Positions 15,957 through 24,257 of a stretch of DNA of 64,000 nt are shown piece after piece. A model generated the notes under the pieces. That model was not told the origin of the DNA and did no database searches. It worked only from the letters and a program-made list of their open reading frames with translations. Location of the stretch: positions 25,614-89,613 of the forward strand of contig CAVUAC010000048.1 in assembly GCA_963739335.1 (NCBI GenBank). Reading direction: 5' to 3'. The stretch is from UBA9647 sp963739335. Lineage in GTDB: Bacteria; Bacteroidota; Ignavibacteria; UBA10030. A program made the position numbers and the translations under genes. How positions within the stretch are numbered: the stretch's first letter is position 1; each line of letters begins with the position of its first letter.

Positions 15957-16427
15957 CTAGCTCGCGATTCGCACGTAGTGGGTGAAGGAGAACCCGTCGC
16001 GTTTACCTGTCGATGCCACTTGGAAGGCCGGGCCGATGAGGTGTTCGTAGGGAGGAAAGAACGTATCTCCTTCAATTTTCCGGTCAATGATGGTCAATCG
16101 GAGCTCGGCGGCATCGGTGAGAAGCTGAGCGAAGATTTGCCCCCCACCGATCACGTACACATCGTTTTCTTCCTGCAATGCCTGCAATGCTCCCGCTATC
16201 GTGGGGTACGTTTCGACGCCCGGGATTTCACGTGAAGTAAGTACCACATTGCGGCGATCTGTCAGGGGCTCGCTGAGGGTGTCGAACGTCCTCCGGCCCA
16301 TCAGCACGGCGTGACCCAAGGTGAGTTGCTTGAAACGTTGAATATCCTCAGGGATGTCCCAGGGAACTGCACCATTTTTGCCGATGACGCGGTTTTTTGT
16401 CAAGGCAGCAATGAGGATGAGTTTCAT
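15957..16427 (-). CDS. folA: Dihydrofolate reductase
   Basis: The 156-residue protein reduces dihydrofolate to tetrahydrofolate with NADPH. It has the DHFR landmarks LIAALTKNRVIGKNGAVPWDIPEDIQRFK (acidic active-site D28), VLMGRRTFDTL and YVIGGGQIF. Length is typical of bacterial chromosomal enzymes. It lies 64 bp downstream of thyX on the same strand. ThyX regenerates tetrahydrofolate itself, so FolA here would serve mainly folate synthesis or salvage. Confidence 0.93.
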   Translation of the reverse strand: MKLILIAALTKNRVIGKNGAVPWDIPEDIQRFKQLTLGHAVLMGRRTFDTLSEPLTDRRNVVLTSREIPGVETYPTIAGALQALQEENDVYVIGGGQIFAQLLTDAAELRLTIIDRKIEGDTFFPPYEHLIGPAFQVASTGKRDGFSFTHYVRIAS

Positions 16428-16491
16428 GTTGGTGGAAACCTTACGAAGGTTTTCCCCGCTCTTCCTGCGACCCTTCCCAAGGTTCGCGGGG

Positions 16492-17427
16492 CTACTTCCA
16501 GGGGATCGGGATATTGAGCAATGTGAGCTTTGCTTCGAGGTCTTCCCGCTCGCGGTTGCGTTTGATTTCTTGTTCTGGAGGGGGGAGTATCCCGAATTTC
16601 ACTGCCAGCTCTCGGGCTTGCTCGGGCTTGCCGGACTGAATGGCACGAATGACATCGATTTCCAGTCGTGTCAGCGTCGAGCCGCGGAGACGATAGTCGA
16701 TGAACGCCTCCCACACGATCGGGCACCAGCGTCGGACAATCTCATGGCCGATGACATTCGCATACGATCGAATCTCAAATTGCGCATGATGATCCATTCG
16801 CAAGACGAGGAAGTGGAGCAAATTGTGCAAATCGATCTTCCAGTATGCCTCAGTGTACGTTGATAAGGGAAGATCTTTGCGCGCCTGCTCGCGGGCAATA
16901 CCTTTCTCGACGCGCTCGTTGTACACCTTTCGGACATAGTCCTGAAGCTCCTGCTCCTGCTTCGTAAGTCCCTCGCCGAGGGTCAAATCCACAAAGCCTT
17001 CACTCCCTTGCTTGTTGTCCTTCGATTGCTGGCGCCATTCACCGGGGGGCGTCCTCTGTGAGGCATCGATTGCAAGCGAGTAGCGCGTCGAATACTCATT
17101 GATGTTTGCCGTGCGGTGCCTGATCCACTGTCGCCAGCAGTCCATCGGTACGCGCAGGTGGAGCTTTATCTCGCACATTTCGAACGGTGTCGTGTGCGAG
17201 TGGCGCAGAAGGTATCGTATCAGTCCGCGGTCTTCGGTTACCTTCTTCGTTCCCCTTCCATATGAAACGCGCGCGGCCTGGACGATCGACTCGTCAGACC
17301 CCATGTAGTCAACGACACGCACAAACCCATCGTCGAGAACTTTGAAGGGCACGCCCAAAACCTCATCCAGCGCCGCGACAACCGGCCGTTCGAGTTTCTC
17401 CGCTTTCTGCTCCATGGAATCCTGCAC
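16492..17427 (-). CDS. thyX: FAD-dependent thymidylate synthase ThyX
   Basis: The 311-residue protein makes dTMP from dUMP using methylenetetrahydrofolate and FAD. The ThyX signature RHRxxxxNExSxRY is intact (R103-H-R, N110-E111, S113, R115-Y). The flanking FVRVVDYMGSDESIVQAARVSYGRG and HNLLHFLVLRMDHHAQFEIR are family-typical. It is longer than the roughly 220-residue Thermotoga enzyme, with an insert around 125-160 and a basic C-terminal tail, as in some Bacteroidota-related versions. ATG codons at residues 1 and 5 are both possible starts. No thyA is in the window. Confidence 0.93.
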   Translation of the reverse strand: MQDSMEQKAEKLERPVVAALDEVLGVPFKVLDDGFVRVVDYMGSDESIVQAARVSYGRGTKKVTEDRGLIRYLLRHSHTTPFEMCEIKLHLRVPMDCWRQWIRHRTANINEYSTRYSLAIDASQRTPPGEWRQQSKDNKQGSEGFVDLTLGEGLTKQEQELQDYVRKVYNERVEKGIAREQARKDLPLSTYTEAYWKIDLHNLLHFLVLRMDHHAQFEIRSYANVIGHEIVRRWCPIVWEAFIDYRLRGSTLTRLEIDVIRAIQSGKPEQARELAVKFGILPPPEQEIKRNREREDLEAKLTLLNIPIPWK

Positions 17428-17450
17428 GTTCTCCCGTTCGTGGATAATAG

Positions 17451-19133
17451 TTACTGCTGCTTGGTCTCACCAGTAGCTGTGAATTCCGGCATGATGTCGG
17501 TTGGAATATCCGTGAGTTTGTCGAGTACGGTCTTCATCTCCGGCCGGATCACGACGTACTTCTCCAAAAGCGCTTTGGCTTTCTCGTAACTCCCCTCAGC
17601 CTGAATCGTCATGATTTCTCGTGTCAATGCCCGTGTCCCATCTTTTATCTTGCCGAGGTTTACTTTGAAGGTTGCGTGTGCCGCGTTGTATTCGAAGGCC
17701 CCTGCGTCCATCAGGTAGTTGAACTGAAGCACCATCCCTTTCCCGTGTGCGTCATTGACGCCAAACCGAACCGATCGGAACGCGCCGCTAAGGTAAGTGA
17801 CATACATCGGTTCCTCGGTTGATTTTGCCACGACTCCTTTGTCGATAAGATACTGGAGAGCGAAGAGACCGGAGACATCGGCCTTTGCCTCTTCAAACGC
17901 CGATCCGAGCTCCTTCATTTGCTGGCGGACCGTTGTCTGCTTGCCGTTGACCATGATCGTGTGCGGCCCGAGGCCGTGCATAAGCTCATGGGCAAGGATA
18001 TGCGTAAAGAACGGCTCGAAGGCAACCTTTGACTGCTGGGTTAAATCCAGCGCGAGTCGAGTGATGGGGACAAGCACTTTCTGGAACTTTGCCTCCTGGA
18101 CGTTTCTGAGCATGACCCGTTTGCTTCCATGTTCGCGGGTTATGCGTTCATCGTTCGGGAGGTTGAACGCGGCGGTCTGCACGCCGGGACGGGCTTCCCC
18201 GCCACCGAGCACTTCATCGACGACCCGAATCGGCGCAGAAGCACCAAGCTTCGGGTTGCGATACTTCGGGTTGATCGGAAGGTTGTTCTCGATATCCTGG
18301 AGGTTCTTTGAAAACGTGGCAAGCTTCTTTGTCTCTTCATCATTTCGCAGCGTGATGAAGGCTTCGAAAGCGGCCTTGTAGTTGAACAGGTCGTCCATAT
18401 AAACTTCATAAGGACCGATGGTCGGTTCGATGGGACTGTCCAACTCCATCCAGGCAAGATCGCTTGCGTAATAGTCATTGCTCAGTAAAGCGTCCGCGCG
18501 TTTAATGAGAAATACTCTAAGACCGGAATCGGTCGTGAGCTCTGCAGCCTCACGGAGAAACTTCGCTGCTGGCTCGAGCAAATCTTTGTACTCTTCGTTG
18601 TACGGGACAAGGGTGAGCTTGCGATTTGCATCGCGTCGAACCGTGTAGAAGAAACCTGTTGCCTTTTGCTTTTCAGCCTCTGGCAGCTTCTCAACCCAGG
18701 CCGTGAACTCCTCTTTCGTCATGTCCTCCGGATAATAGTTCGCGTACGCCGGCCGCTTTGGAATGCCTTCGATGAACGCCTCGTCATGGTCGATAATGGA
18801 CCACGGACTCATGTTGATGTTGAAATACTTCAGGCGCTGAAGGCCTTCCGTCGTATGATCTGCCTCCAGCTTCTGGCGAAGCGCTTCGTTTCCGCTCCAG
18901 ACTTGTCTTGTATAGATTTTGTCCAGGATCCTCGAAGCCTCTAAGAGCTTGGCTAACGCCTTCTGATCGCCTTTAGTGAGCTTCGAGACATCAGCCGTGA
19001 TTTCTACCGGGGCAAAACGCTTCATCTTTGACTCGAGGTCAGATGGTTTCTTCGTTTCCATTTCGGCTCTCTTGCATCCAGCAATGAAGAGAATAGTGGC
19101 CAGGACGAAAATGCTTGTTCGTAAGATGTTCAT
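17451..19133 (-). CDS. M49-like (dipeptidyl peptidase III-related) zinc peptidase, lipoprotein
   Basis: The 560-residue protein begins at ATG 19133, behind GGAG at a 7-base spacing, with a signal peptide ending in lipobox FIAGC. The longer frame to 19199 adds 22 residues before the signal and is unlikely. The zinc site is HELMHGLGPH (H382, E383, H386) with EEAKAD (414-419) supplying the third ligand. Classic DPP III has HEXXGH and EECRAE. The HELxHGxGPH form matches a related group that includes the peptidase half of a plant Nudix-DPP III protein, as I recall. It probably removes dipeptides or oligopeptides outside the inner membrane. It sits between thyX and aguA but shares no obvious pathway with them. 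Confidence 0.75.
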   Translation of the reverse strand: MNILRTSIFVLATILFIAGCKRAEMETKKPSDLESKMKRFAPVEITADVSKLTKGDQKALAKLLEASRILDKIYTRQVWSGNEALRQKLEADHTTEGLQRLKYFNINMSPWSIIDHDEAFIEGIPKRPAYANYYPEDMTKEEFTAWVEKLPEAEKQKATGFFYTVRRDANRKLTLVPYNEEYKDLLEPAAKFLREAAELTTDSGLRVFLIKRADALLSNDYYASDLAWMELDSPIEPTIGPYEVYMDDLFNYKAAFEAFITLRNDEETKKLATFSKNLQDIENNLPINPKYRNPKLGASAPIRVVDEVLGGGEARPGVQTAAFNLPNDERITREHGSKRVMLRNVQEAKFQKVLVPITRLALDLTQQSKVAFEPFFTHILAHELMHGLGPHTIMVNGKQTTVRQQMKELGSAFEEAKADVSGLFALQYLIDKGVVAKSTEEPMYVTYLSGAFRSVRFGVNDAHGKGMVLQFNYLMDAGAFEYNAAHATFKVNLGKIKDGTRALTREIMTIQAEGSYEKAKALLEKYVVIRPEMKTVLDKLTDIPTDIMPEFTATGETKQQ

Positions 19134-19231
19134 CGCGAGCTCCAAGAGACTGCAGGGAAACCTGAAAGTGAAATCGTACGAGGGCAAGTGAAGGTACAAG
19201 TTATGCGATGGAGATGCAAGCTATCCCGGGT

Positions 19232-20293
19232 TTACCGTGCCGGTTGCTGCTGAGTCAGACAGTGAAGCGTTCCATATCCCAACACGAGATCCACAGCGTG
19301 AATGCCAACGACAGGTCTATCCGTGATGAGTTCGGAGAGCGTGCCGAGGGCGATGCGGTCGTTTGGGTCATTGAATGTCGGTACGATCACCGCTGCGTTG
19401 CTGATGTAGAAATTCGCATAGCTTGCGGGGAGACAAATCCCATCGATGTACAATGCTGAAGGCATTGGCAGGGGAACAACCTGGATCTTCGAGCCATCTT
19501 CCAGCCTCATTCCTTCAAGCCGCTCGCGATTTTCACGCAAGGGTTCGTAGTTAATGTCATTCGGGTCCGACTCCTGAATTAAAACGACTGTATCGCGCTT
19601 GACGAAGCGGCAGATGTCGTCGATGTGTCCATGGGTGTCGTCGCCGACAATGCCGTGTCCCAGCCACAGAACGTTTGTTACACCCAGGTGATCGCACAAC
19701 GCCCGATCGACTTCAGCTTTACCGAATCCGGGATTGCGGACCTGCACCTTTGTGTCGAGCAGGCATTCTTCCGTCGTCAACACGGTTCCTGTTCCGTTGA
19801 CGTCAATGCTCCCGCCTTCGAGAACAAAATCCTTGTCGCCGATCTTTGCCGGGAGTAGCTTGAGGCCGAGTCTCTTCGCCGCCTTTGGCGGGACGGCGTC
19901 ATCTTTGATCCAATCTGGATAGCGAGCCCAGGCGGTGAATCGGAATCGCACGATCGCAACCTCACTTTTTGGCTCAGTCTTCTTCACGAAGATCGGGCCG
20001 AAGTCGCGCGTCCAGCCACGGTTCGTGGGGAAATTGAAGAACTCCACCTGATCGAGCGCAACGCCGGCTCTCTTCAGAATCCGCTTCGCCTGGCGTTGCA
20101 CGTCTGGCAACGCGATGATCCGTACAATCTCGCCTTGTGCAATCTTTCGCACCATTTCACCGAAGACCCAGGGGATGGGCGCGAACTTACCCGGCCAGTC
20201 GGTTTTATTATGAGGCCACCCGAGCCACGTCGCCTCATGCTTTTCCCATTCCGCGGGCATCCGATATCCCAGAGCAACTGGGGTCTTTTCCAT
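19232..20293 (-). CDS. aguA: Agmatine deiminase
   Basis: The 353-residue enzyme hydrolyses agmatine to N-carbamoylputrescine and ammonia. It matches the agmatine deiminase/peptidyl-arginine deiminase family: GYRMPAEWEKHEATWLGWPHN at the start, NRGWTRDFGPIFV, LEGGSIDVNGTGTVLTTEECLL, GHIDDICRF, and the C-terminal LHCLTQQ with nucleophile C345. aguB lies 8 bp upstream, giving the two-step agmatine-to-putrescine route in one operon. Arginine decarboxylase is not in the window. Confidence 0.92.
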   Translation of the reverse strand: MEKTPVALGYRMPAEWEKHEATWLGWPHNKTDWPGKFAPIPWVFGEMVRKIAQGEIVRIIALPDVQRQAKRILKRAGVALDQVEFFNFPTNRGWTRDFGPIFVKKTEPKSEVAIVRFRFTAWARYPDWIKDDAVPPKAAKRLGLKLLPAKIGDKDFVLEGGSIDVNGTGTVLTTEECLLDTKVQVRNPGFGKAEVDRALCDHLGVTNVLWLGHGIVGDDTHGHIDDICRFVKRDTVVLIQESDPNDINYEPLRENRERLEGMRLEDGSKIQVVPLPMPSALYIDGICLPASYANFYISNAAVIVPTFNDPNDRIALGTLSELITDRPVVGIHAVDLVLGYGTLHCLTQQQPAR

Positions 20294-20301
20294 GTGTTTG
20301 G

Positions 20302-21212
20302 CTATTCGTTCGTTGGTGGAAGGTCGTCGAGAAACCGATGCGTCAGACCTTCGTAGGCATCGATTCTGCGATCGCGTAGGAATGGCCAGTTGCGCCGAAC
20401 ATCTTCGAGATGTCTCAAATCTACTTGCGCAAGAAGAATTTCTTCTTTGTCGACCGAACCTTCTGCAAGCATCACACCTTGTGGATCAGCTATAAACGAC
20501 GAGCCCCAGAACTCGATGCCCGGAGCTGCCTTGTTGGGTTTCTCATGCCCGATGCGATTAACCGCGGCAACGTAAAGGCCGTTGGCGATTGCGTGACCGC
20601 GCTGCACTGTTTGCCATGCATCTCTCTGCGCCTTGCCGTGCTGTTTCTTTTCGCGGGGGTGCCAGCCGATGGCGGTCGGGTAGAACAAAATAGAGGCTCC
20701 CTGAAGTGCTGAGAGTCGCGCGCCTTCAGGGTACCACTGATCCCAACAAATGAGAGTGCTGATACGTCCTACGCGAGTATCGAAAGCCTGGAAGCCAAGA
20801 TCCCCGGAGTGAAGTAGAATTTCTCATAGTACAAGGGATCGTCGGGGATATGCATCTTGCGGAATAGGCCGACCATCTGGCCGTTTGCATCTATGATCGC
20901 GGCGCTGTTGTGGTAAACACCAGCGGCCCGGCGTTCAAACAGGGGAGCGATGATAACCACTTTCAGTTTCCTGGCGAGTTTCCCGAGTGCCTTCGTTGTC
21001 GGGCCGGGGATTGGCTCGGCGAGATCAAACAGGGCTGCGTCCTCAGTCTGGCAGAAGTATTGCGACTTGAACAGCTCGGGAAGGCACACAACATGCGCAC
21101 CCCCATCCGCTGCCTCTTCGATCTTTAAGAGGGCCTTCTTGAGATTCTTGTCTGGATCGGTCCCCAGGGCCATCTGTGTCAGCCCGACGGTAAACGAAAT
21201 AGGAGTGGCCAT
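20302..21212 (-). CDS. aguB: N-carbamoylputrescine amidohydrolase, with one-base frameshift
   Basis: The nitrilase-superfamily enzyme converts N-carbamoylputrescine to putrescine, CO2 and ammonia. The catalytic Glu (VCLPELFKS) and Lys (FRKMHIPDD) lie in the first frame (21212 to a stop at 20769). The catalytic Cys (LICWDQWYPEG) and the rest lie in a second frame down to 20302. They join if one G is added to the G4 run (C4 on the plus strand, 20802-20805): FTPGDLGFQAFDTRVGRIST is then continuous. Corrected length is about 304 residues, normal for AguB. ATG 21212 is preferred over the upstream GTG. A homopolymer deletion of this kind is typical of sequencing error; a true null would leave the aguA product without its next enzyme. 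Confidence 0.85.
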
Positions 21213-21415
21213 GACTTCTTGCACCGTGTGAAAGAGATTGCTGATGGCAAAAGTACCTCAATATGCGGTGAGAATCAAGAATCCGTGTTTGATGTTGTAT
21301 GGATGGCCGTCGTCTCGCGAACGATCTCAGCAGTCGGGATGACGGCGACCGTGTTGGCTCGATGCTCCTTGACAAAGAAGGCAATACTTGCGATCATGGA
21401 TGCAATCTGCTGACC

Positions 21416-21919
21416 ATGGAAACAAACAAACGCACATATGCTATCCTGATTTCTCTGGTTGCCCTATGGTGCGGAGGAATTGTGCTTGCACCGTTCCTGC
21501 GCTCGACCTTTCCAGGTGCTTCTTCCTTCCTCTATTCATTGTACGCGCCGATCTGTCATCAGATCGATGCTCGGTCATTCCACGTATTCGATGAGAAGCT
21601 GGGGGTCTGTATTCGCTGTTCGTCGATCTATCTGGGTTTTTTTCTTTCGCTTCTTGCGTACCCTTTGTTCCAACGTCTTTCATCTCCCTCGATCCCCATG
21701 CGCAGATGGATTGCGATAGCAGTGGTCCCGATGGCGATCGACGTTTTATTGAACGTCACTGGAGTTTATCATAGCACCGCGTTGACAAGAACCATTTCGG
21801 GAGCGCTTTTCGGAGCAATCCTGCCGTTCTACATTGTCCCCCCGCTGATGGAGGGCATTGCACAACTTCGAAATCAACTGTTAGCACGAGGAGGTTCCTT
21901 CCATGCTCGAAAAGCCTAA
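21416..21919 (+). CDS. DUF2085-type membrane protein
   Basis: The 167-residue protein has about five hydrophobic helices. The segment PICHQIDARSFHVFDEKLGVCIRCSSIYLGFF has the CH...CxRC pattern of DUF2085 proteins, which may bind a metal or haem, though no function is established. ATG 21416 is chosen because the longer frame to 21299 adds a polar, non-membrane leader. The gene diverges from aguB and overlaps the next gene by 17 bp, implying translational coupling. Confidence 0.7.
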   Translation: METNKRTYAILISLVALWCGGIVLAPFLRSTFPGASSFLYSLYAPICHQIDARSFHVFDEKLGVCIRCSSIYLGFFLSLLAYPLFQRLSSPSIPMRRWIAIAVVPMAIDVLLNVTGVYHSTALTRTISGALFGAILPFYIVPPLMEGIAQLRNQLLARGGSFHARKA

Positions 21920-22442
21920 CAAGTTCCGTATTGCTCTCATCGCCGGGACAGTGATCGGTGTCGTCTCGGCGGTCCCCGGTATTAGTCTGATCAACTGTTG
22001 TTGCTGCGCCGGTGTCTGGTTGGGGGGAGTGCTTGCAATGTATTTGTACAGACAACAGTTCACAGAGGGGATGCCCCCGCTCGAGTCGTCCGATGCGCTG
22101 ATGCTTGGTCTCATGGCCGGCGTTGTTGGGGCGTTTGTCGCCACGATCATGAATTTGCTCATCCTCGCGGTTTTTGGACCGGTCGAACAGGAACTCGTTC
22201 GATCGCTCGTGGGGAAATTTCTTGATCGAATGGCCGAGCAGGGAAGCCTGTCGTCGGATATGGTCGAAACGATAAAAGATCAAGTCGAGCAATCAATCAA
22301 GGATTCCGGGCGCCTGTCGAGCATTTTCGGGAGCCTGTTTGTCGCGCTGATTGTGTACCCCATCTTCGCAATCCTTGGGGCGTTGCTCGGATTCGCGATC
22401 TTCAAGCCTAAGACACCACCGCAAGCAACGGTGACACACTGA
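21903..22442 (+). CDS. Membrane protein with Cys cluster, unknown function
   Basis: The 179-residue product has three or four hydrophobic segments (12-32, 36-52, 66-90, 140-168) and a striking NCCCCAGVWLGG motif near residue 31. A soluble helical stretch (EQELVRSLVGKFLDRMAEQG) sits between membrane helices. The start is behind AGGAGGTTCC and overlaps the preceding gene. I recognise it as the type of small polytopic protein often annotated DUF, but assign no function. Confidence 0.6.
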   Translation: MLEKPNKFRIALIAGTVIGVVSAVPGISLINCCCCAGVWLGGVLAMYLYRQQFTEGMPPLESSDALMLGLMAGVVGAFVATIMNLLILAVFGPVEQELVRSLVGKFLDRMAEQGSLSSDMVETIKDQVEQSIKDSGRLSSIFGSLFVALIVYPIFAILGALLGFAIFKPKTPPQATVTH

Positions 22443-22443
22443 A

Positions 22444-22884
22444 ATGAAAATCCGCACGCTTCGTATCCTTGTCTTGCTTCTGATGTCCAGCGTTGCTGTG
22501 GCGCTCTCGCAGGAAGGCGAGATTGCAGTGCAAAAACTCCTAACGGACCAGATCATTGCCTGGAATGCAGGGGATGTTGAAGGATTCATGAAAGGGTACT
22601 GGAACTCAGACAGCACGGAGTTCGTCAGTGGAGGAAATATCGTGCGAGGCTATCGCGAAGTTCTGGCGCGATACAAGAAGACCTACGACACCCGGGAAAA
22701 GATGGGAAAATTGGAGTTCGCTGAGCTGCAGATCAGAACGATCTCTCCGAAGTTTGTCCTCGCTGCCGGGGTCTGGAAGCTCCATCGGGCAAAAGACCAA
22801 CCGTGGGGGAGGTTTACGCTGCTTATCGAGAAGAAGCCCGAGGGGTGGCGGATCATCCACGACCACACATCATCCGCAAACTGA
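22444..22884 (+). CDS. Exported NTF2-like (DUF4440/SnoaL) protein
   Basis: The 146-residue protein has a signal peptide (1-22, cleavage near ALS-QEG) followed by a cone-shaped NTF2-like fold pattern: IIAWNAGDVEGFMKGYW, then VRGYREVLARYKKTY and a terminal WRIIHDHTSS. These match DUF4440/ketosteroid-isomerase-like secreted proteins. The substrate is unknown. It starts one base after the previous stop, completing a three-gene unit that ends at a hairpin terminator. Confidence 0.75.
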   Translation: MKIRTLRILVLLLMSSVAVALSQEGEIAVQKLLTDQIIAWNAGDVEGFMKGYWNSDSTEFVSGGNIVRGYREVLARYKKTYDTREKMGKLEFAELQIRTISPKFVLAAGVWKLHRAKDQPWGRFTLLIEKKPEGWRIIHDHTSSAN

Positions 22885-22891
22885 AAAACAG

Positions 22892-22941
22892 AAAGAAGTC
22901 CGACTTCTTTTGGACTAAGCAAAGGAAGAAGACGGACTTCT
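22892..22941. terminator. Bidirectional terminator with interlaced inverted repeats
   Basis: AAAGAAGTC (22892-22900) pairs with GACTTCTTT (22902-22910), followed by TTTTGG. A second pairing uses AGAAGTCCG (22894-22902) with CGGACTTCT (22933-22941). The two structures share the left arm, so only one can form at a time. The site lies between convergent genes and probably ends both transcripts. Confidence 0.6.
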
Positions 22942-23004
22942 GAGTTGGACAGCGGTATCATTCCATCCTACTTCTTCAGGATCCAACGCTACTCGAAGAC
23001 GCCG

Positions 23005-24225
23005 TCAAGCCCTGCGCAGCCGTATTCGGAAGGTCGTGCCCGAGCCCGGTTTGCTGTCTTTGAGGATGAGCTTGCCGCTGTGGTACGTCTCAACGATGCG
23101 CTGGGAGAGGCTCAGTCCCAGCCCCCAACCGCGCTTCTTTGTGGAAAACCCTGGCCGGAATACTTCTTTCCGGTACGTCACGTCGATTCCTTTGCCGGTG
23201 TCGGCCACGTCGATGTACACGTAGTCCTGTCGCTCCGACAAGGTGATGGTGATCTTTCCGGTGCCAGTCTCGATCGCATCCAGAGCATTCTTAACGAGAT
23301 TCTCGATGACCCATTCGAAAAGCTCGCTGTTGATCTGAACAGTAAGAGGCGATCTGTACTCCAATGAAAGTTGGACCTTCTTGCCGGTCTGCGGGATCCT
23401 TCGCTGGAAGTACTGGATGACCCTCTCGATGACCTCGACAAGATCCTCGTTCTTCAGATCCGGCTTCGATCCGATCCTCGAGAACCGGAGCGCGATCTTC
23501 TGAAGTCGCTGGAGGTCGTTGTCCATGTCGTGGAGGGTCTCGACGATGCTCGGATCTGACGTCCCGGTTTGGTGTTTGAGAAGTTCGACCCAACCCATCA
23601 TGCTGGAGATCGGCGTGCCGAGCTGGTGCGCGGTTTCGCGCGCCATACCGACCCAAATGCTGCTCTGCTCGCTTCGCTTGATGTAGCTGAAACTGATGTA
23701 GCCAATGAAGATGAAGAGGGCGACTACGGCAAACTCGAAATACGGCAGCATCCGGAGCCGCGTAATGAGCTTCGACTCGCCGTAATGGACATAGTTGAGA
23801 ATCAAGTTGTCCCCCGCTTCGACCTTGATTCTGGGCTTGTTCTCATCCATCTCTGTGATCAACTGCTTCAGGTATGCGCGTTGAGCTTCTCCCGACAATA
23901 AGGTGTCAAGCGTGACATTCTTGATGGTTGTAGCGTACGGCTTGAGCGGCTCATTTGCCGCATCGGAGAGGATGACCGGAAAATCGATATTATTGATGAC
24001 CTCTTCCAGGACGAAGCTGTAGTCGCCGCTCTGCGTTCTGTTGCTACCGATATACTCGAACGATTTGGCGTACAAATTGGCGATATGCTGCTGATTCGAT
24101 TCGAGGTCCCGCACAATGGAATGAGTGTACAGGAGCGTTCCCGCGACAATGACGAATGCGAGGACCAGAAGGATAACCTTTAGCTCACTTGATTGAGGAA
24201 GCAGATTTTGGTTTGTCGATTCCAT
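23005..24225 (-). CDS. Membrane sensor histidine kinase
   Basis: The 406-residue kinase has a membrane helix at about 14-34, a periplasmic or extracytoplasmic region of some 140 residues, and a second helix near 180-200. HisKA follows with ARETAHQLGTPISSMMGWVELL, then N box NLVKNALDA, G1 DTGKGI and G2 GWGLGLSL. The H box HQLGTP differs from the common HELRTP, and this LGTP form recurs in Bacteroidota kinases. ATG 24225 gives a sensible short cytoplasmic leader; the open frame continues into purA but is unlikely to be translated. It starts 33 bp after the purA stop. No response regulator is adjacent, so it is an orphan kinase. Confidence 0.85.
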   Translation of the reverse strand: MESTNQNLLPQSSELKVILLVLAFVIVAGTLLYTHSIVRDLESNQQHIANLYAKSFEYIGSNRTQSGDYSFVLEEVINNIDFPVILSDAANEPLKPYATTIKNVTLDTLLSGEAQRAYLKQLITEMDENKPRIKVEAGDNLILNYVHYGESKLITRLRMLPYFEFAVVALFIFIGYISFSYIKRSEQSSIWVGMARETAHQLGTPISSMMGWVELLKHQTGTSDPSIVETLHDMDNDLQRLQKIALRFSRIGSKPDLKNEDLVEVIERVIQYFQRRIPQTGKKVQLSLEYRSPLTVQINSELFEWVIENLVKNALDAIETGTGKITITLSERQDYVYIDVADTGKGIDVTYRKEVFRPGFSTKKRGWGLGLSLSQRIVETYHSGKLILKDSKPGSGTTFRIRLRRA

Positions 24226-24257
24226 TGCCAATCGAAGGCCGGATCGCACTGAGTGTG

